Shown: piece after piece, positions 59,907-64,000 of the stretch
Numbering within the stretch: the first letter of the stretch is position 1
Layout: each line of letters starts with the position of its first letter
Source: Verrucomicrobiota bacterium
GTDB taxonomy: Bacteria; Verrucomicrobiota; Verrucomicrobiia; Opitutales; Opitutaceae
DNA length: 64,000 bases
Assembly: GCA_016235555.1 (NCBI GenBank)
Contig: JACRKC010000112.1
Location: 20,654-84,653 of the forward strand
Direction: 5' to 3'
Notes under the pieces: model-generated
The model's database searches: none
Told to the model about the DNA's origin: nothing
Seen by the model: only the letters and a program-made list of their open reading frames with translations
Translations under genes and position numbers: made by a program

Positions 59907-60195
59907 CCCTTCCCAAGGGGCGACGGCGGCGCCGCCCTTGCACCAGCCACGCCGCCCGCGCGCCCGGCCACCCCGCCTCGGCCCGCGCACCGCTCGCCTC
60001 GCCCCACCGAAGCGCCCCACCCCACGCACCGGTTTCGCCTCTGCTTGTTCGCGCTGCCTTCGTCCGCCTGCCTCCCGGCCAGGGCACCGCGCCACCCTAC
60101 TTGTTTTCCACACTCGCCCCCCGCGCCAGCATCGTTGGCTTTGCCGATGGCGACGCACGCTCTCCATCGCCGACTCGTTCAACCAGACCATTCGC
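59907..60195. other. No supported gene
   Basis: These roughly 290 bases are GC-rich with long open frames on both strands, but none shows recognisable protein features. They may be the eroded 5' part of the surface-protein remnant that follows. Confidence 0.35.
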
Positions 60196-60919
60196 GCCGG
60201 CGTCCCGGCCATCGCCCCCACGATTCAAGCCCAGTCTTCCAGCTGCGAAGTGGGGCTCGCCGCCAACGTCACGCTCTCGCTCTCCCTCGCCGGCAGTCCC
60301 ACACCGGCGATCCAATGGTCGCGCAACGGCAACCCGATCGCGGGCGCCACCAACGCCACGCTCTCGTTCACGGGCATCTCCGCCGCCCAAGCCGGCACGT
60401 GCACGGCCACCGCTTTCAATTTCTTGGGCGCAGTTTCCCTCCAGCTTATCGTGCTCACGGGCTCCGCCATTCCCGCCATCACGGCCCAACCTGCGTCGCA
60501 GACCGTCGGCGGCACGCAGGCCATATCAGCTTGAGCGAGACCGCGCGCGGCGCCCCCACGCCGCGCTCACAGGCCCGAGCCCGTTCATCACCGGCTTCGT
60601 TGTCTCCGGCGGCGCCAAGCAGATGCTCGTCCGCGCCATCGGCCCGGCGCTCCAGCAATTCGGCGTCGGCACCGCCATGACCGATCCCCAGCTCACGCTG
60701 CTCGCCGGGTCCACCGTGGTCGCCACCAATGACAACTGGGCCGGCGCCACCGCTCTCTCCGCCGCCTTCGCCCAGGTGGGCGCGTTTCCGCTCCCTGCGC
60801 CGACGAGCCGCGACTCGGTGCTGATCACCACTTTCGAGCCCGGCGCCTGTTCCGCCCGCATCACCGGCGTCGCCAGCACCACCGGCGAAGTGCTGCTCGA
60901 AATCTACGAATTGCCCTGA
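60196..60919 (+). pseudogene. Frameshifted remnant of an Ig-like surface protein
   Basis: The first part (about 60196-60534) reads as an Ig-like domain typical of verrucomicrobial surface proteins: VTLSLSLAGSPTPAIQWSRNGNPIAGATNATLSFTGISAAQAG. It then starts a second repeat (PAITAQPASQTV) before a TGA at 60532. In another frame from about 60578 the C-terminal domain of the same protein class continues: SPFITGFVVSGGAKQMLVRAIGPALQQFGV, TNDNWAG, EVLLEIYELP. The two parts are out of frame, and most of the gene is missing. It is a decayed fragment. Confidence 0.7.
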
Positions 60920-60929
60920 CCGCGCGGCA

Positions 60930-62222
<1,293 letters not shown>

Positions 62223-62322
62223 CGCGCGGGAGTGGAGCGGCGGCGCCGCATCTCGTCAAAGGCGGAAGACTGAAAAGTTTTTCAGCCGCCCGATGCCGCC
62301 TTCTATTCGCGGTCGTAAACCT

Positions 62323-62408
62323 TGGTGCCCGGGGCGGGGCTCGAACCCGCACGACCTTTCGGCCAGGGGATTTTAAGTCCCCAGCGTCTGCCATTCCGCC
62401 ACCCGGGC
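62323..62408 (-). tRNA. tRNA-Leu (TAA)
   Basis: An 86-base class II tRNA on the minus strand with the CCA end encoded. The acceptor stem is GCCCGGG / CCCGGGC, the D arm is GTGGCGGAATGGCAGACGC, the anticodon loop CTTAAAA gives anticodon TAA, the long variable arm is GGCCGAAAGGTC, and the T arm has GGTTCGAGCCC. It lies upstream of dctA in the same direction. Confidence 0.97.
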
Positions 62409-62476
62409 GAAGCCAGCAGCAGTCAGGCGAAGATTGCCGGCGCATTCCAGCCAAACCGTTCTGGTGCGCCCTGCCC

Positions 62477-62585
62477 GGGTGTAACTCAAATTGATGTCAG
62501 TCCTCGAGTGCCTCGGTGGTAGCGGCGGGCGAACGCGCGCCTTTAGATTTTTCCACGCTTTCTGACATCAGTTTGAGTCACACCC
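62477..62585. mobile_element. MITE-like inverted-repeat element, 109 bp
   Basis: The terminal arms are 24 bases and match at 22 positions: GGGTGTAACTCAAATTGATG at the left (62477) and the reverse complement of GGGTGTGACTCAAACTGATG at the right (62562-62585), each followed by TCAG. The core carries no gene. The arms share the GTGACTCAAAC phrase with the element at 53203-53382, so both belong to one family. It lies about 65 bases before the nadD start. Confidence 0.75.
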
Positions 62586-62649
62586 GCCCTGCTCCGGATT
62601 GCACTTGAGCCTTGCGACAGCCAGCGGCGAACCACACGTTCCGCGGCGA

Positions 62650-63237
62650 GTGAAAATCGGATTTCTCGGCGGGAGCTTCGACCCGGTGCATTTTGGCCAC
62701 TTGATGGCAGCCCAGGATGCGTATGAACAGCACCGCCTCGACCGCCTCGTGCTCGTGCCCGCGGCGCAGGCCCCGCTCAAGCCGAACGACGTCCAATCCA
62801 CGATCGCGGATCGGCTGGCCATGCTTCGGGCCGCGGTGGAATGGGACCGACGGTTCGAAATCTCGGACTTCGAGCTCCGGCGGGGCGGCGTCAGCTATAC
62901 GATCGACTCGGCCCGGCACTTCCGGGCGCTCTACCCGAAAGACGACCTTTACTGGATCATTGGCGGCGACCAGCTGCCAAAGTTGCATCTCTGGAAGGAC
63001 ATTCCGGAACTCGTGCAGCTGGTGGAGTTCATCTTCCTCGAACGTCCCGCCTTCCCCGTCAGGGCAAGCCCGGAGATCCCGGGCTTGCGGTTGCACCGCT
63101 GCGACGGCCACCTGCTCGCGATCAGTTCGACCGAACTGCGCGAACGCACGCGCCGCGGGCTGTCGCTCGATTATTTCGTGCCCCACAAGGCGATTGTTTA
63201 CATCAAGGAAAAGGGTCTGTATCGGCAACCAACATGA
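62650..63237 (+). CDS. nadD: Nicotinate-nucleotide adenylyltransferase
   Basis: NadD converts nicotinate mononucleotide to deamido-NAD in NAD synthesis. The product is 195 residues from a GTG at 62650-62652 (MKIGFLGGSFDPVHFGHLMAAQ); a TTG at 62599 would add 17 unconserved residues. The nucleotidyltransferase signature GGSFDPVHFGH and the C-terminal ISSTELRERTRRGLSLDYFVPHKAIVYI are clear. It overlaps rsfS by four bases (ATGA), the common nadD-rsfS pairing. Confidence 0.95.
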   Translation: MKIGFLGGSFDPVHFGHLMAAQDAYEQHRLDRLVLVPAAQAPLKPNDVQSTIADRLAMLRAAVEWDRRFEISDFELRRGGVSYTIDSARHFRALYPKDDLYWIIGGDQLPKLHLWKDIPELVQLVEFIFLERPAFPVRASPEIPGLRLHRCDGHLLAISSTELRERTRRGLSLDYFVPHKAIVYIKEKGLYRQPT

Positions 63238-63689
63238 AATCCAAGCAACCGGCGTCGCCCGACCTCGTGAAAATTTGCTTCAAGGTGCTCGACGACAAAA
63301 AGGCGGAGGATATCCGCGTCTTGGACGTCAGCGCTCAATCCTCGATCACGGACTTTCTGGTGGTGGCCACCGCGACCTCCTCGCCTCATCTCCGGGCCCT
63401 GCGGGTCGAGCTTGAGAAAGCCATCGATGCTTCGACGCATCGGATTGTCGGAATCGAGCTGGCTGACGACAGCGGCTGGACCGTGATCGACGCCTTCGAT
63501 GTCACGGTGCACCTCTTCCTCAATGAGCGTCGGAAGCAGTATGGTCTGGAGAACCTTTGGAAAGATGCGGCGGAGGTGGTGCTGGCCGAGCCGGAGATCC
63601 GGCCGACCAAACGTTCGGCCGCCAAGCGCAGTCCTGCTCGGGCCAAACCGGGAACCCCAAAGAAACTGCGTAAGTCCCGCAGTGTCTGA
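63234..63689 (+). CDS. rsfS: Ribosomal silencing factor RsfS
   Basis: RsfS binds L14 and blocks subunit joining when nutrients are scarce. The 151-residue product has the family core LVKICFKVLDDKKAEDIRVLDVSAQSSITDFLVVATATSSPHLRALRVELEKAI, then DDSGWTVIDAFDVTVHLF.NE.R..Y.LE.LW. An extra basic tail of about 35 residues (RPTKRSAAKRSPARAKPGTPKKLRKSRSV) follows, longer than in most species. It overlaps nadD and is followed by about 140 bases before the pilin gene. Confidence 0.95.
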   Translation: MKSKQPASPDLVKICFKVLDDKKAEDIRVLDVSAQSSITDFLVVATATSSPHLRALRVELEKAIDASTHRIVGIELADDSGWTVIDAFDVTVHLFLNERRKQYGLENLWKDAAEVVLAEPEIRPTKRSAAKRSPARAKPGTPKKLRKSRSV

Positions 63690-63832
63690 GTATTTGTCCC
63701 GTAAGGGTTAATGCTTATTCAGGGTCAGGACTTTACACGATTTTGACCTTGAAAACCCTCTAATGATAAGGCTGTATCGGCCTACTGCTCGCATTTGAGC
63801 GTATATCATCCAAACATACATAGATACCGTCC
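63690..63832 (+). promoter_or_regulatory. AT-richer upstream region of the pilin gene
   Basis: This region is less GC-rich than its surroundings and is the likely promoter area of the pilin gene. Candidate elements are TTGACC (63753-63758) with a TGATAA-like -10 further on, and TTGAGC (63796-63801). No pair has both good hexamers and standard spacing, and I see no terminator after rsfS. Confidence 0.3.
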
Positions 63833-64000
63833 ATGAAAAGCATGAAACAGTCGTCCAAGGGTTTCACCCTCGTTGAAATCATGATCGTCGTCGTCATCAT
63901 CGGCCTGCTGGCCGCGATGGCGATTCCGGCGTTCCAGAAGGTCCGCACGTCCTCGCAGGACAAGGCGGTCCTGAACAACGCCCGTCAGCTCGCCGCGGCG
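63833..64000 (+). CDS. Type IV pilin / pseudopilin-like protein, partial
   Basis: The first 56 residues are present; the rest lies beyond the window. They carry a prepilin leader (MKSMKQSSKG) followed by the mature N-terminus FTLVEIMIVVVIIGLLAAMAIPAFQKVR, with the Gly cleavage position and Glu5 that are the type III signal peptide hallmarks. Type IV pilus and type II secretion pseudopilins both fit; the C-terminal domain needed to decide is outside the window. Confidence 0.93.
   Translation, partial: MKSMKQSSKGFTLVEIMIVVVIIGLLAAMAIPAFQKVRTSSQDKAVLNNARQLAAA

Noticed and set aside
59907..60195. Open frames of 100-200 codons after the thioredoxin-fold gene
   Set aside because: They are Pro/Arg-rich compositional frames without recognisable domains; at most they are the eroded 5' end of the following remnant.
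62599..62649. TTG at 62599 as the nadD start
   Set aside because: The 17 extra residues are unlike NadD, whose conserved motif begins directly after the GTG at 62650.

Overview
The window is about 64 kb of high-GC bacterial chromosome. The gene content and style suggest Verrucomicrobia, most likely Opitutaceae. Pointers are the single long ribosomal/RNA-polymerase run, GTG and TTG starts with weak Shine-Dalgarno sequences, an ECF-type sigma / FHA-cyclase / Hanks-kinase module, HAF-like and Ig-like surface-protein remnants, and abundant GTAG-headed REP repeats. The taxonomic call is inference; there is no rRNA gene in the window.

Region 1 (1-25305, all minus strand) is the translation/transcription core. 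Reading in the direction of transcription: tRNA-Thr(GGT), tuf, tRNA-Trp(CCA), secE, nusG, rplK, rplA, rplJ, a spacer, rplL, an attenuator-like hairpin, rpoB, rpoC and two tandem terminators. Then comes the combined str-S10-spc run: rpsL, rpsG, fusA, rpsJ, rplC, rplD, rplW, rplB, rpsS, an unexpected exported-protein gene, rplV, rpsC, rplP, rpmC, rpsQ, rplN, rplX, rplE, rpsN, rpsH, rplF and rplR, which runs off the window. Oddities here are the insertion between rpsS and rplV, an RpoC whose second zinc site has lost three of four cysteines, and an Ala-rich tail on S17.

Region 2 (25400-40293) is mixed. It holds a four-gene TPR / ExbB / ExbD / TonB-like envelope operon (minus), then lemA, a small zinc-ribbon membrane protein and an M48 peptidase (plus), a Tat-exported amidohydrolase, and two tandem paralogous TIR-TolB-like-TPR proteins (minus). 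A monooxygenase-fold protein and an iron-type alcohol dehydrogenase follow (plus). Several coding sequences here carry REP-like repeats that are translated in frame.

Region 3 (40356-44180) looks like one metal-responsive unit. A CusR/HprR-like operator precedes a Cyc2-like monohaem cytochrome-porin fusion with its own terminator, followed by an OmpR-type response regulator and a CusS-like histidine kinase.

Region 4 (44257-52712) has two overlapping LysR regulators. They diverge from a lipoprotein and a TRAP transporter operon of the TatT/TatP type (TPR lipoprotein, binding protein, fused QM permease), which is translationally coupled to an alpha/beta-hydrolase-like protein and followed by a PAP2-type membrane enzyme.

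Region 5 (52713-60919) holds a decayed HAF-repeat gene ended by a MITE-like inverted-repeat element, the sigma / FHA-cyclase / membrane Ser-Thr kinase trio, a Sel1-repeat lipoprotein, a lipoprotein-thioredoxin-fold gene with a stop at codon 2, and a frameshifted surface-protein remnant. Region 6 (60930-64000) holds dctA, tRNA-Leu(TAA), a second MITE-like element of the same family, nadD, rsfS and the start of a type IV pilin-like gene.
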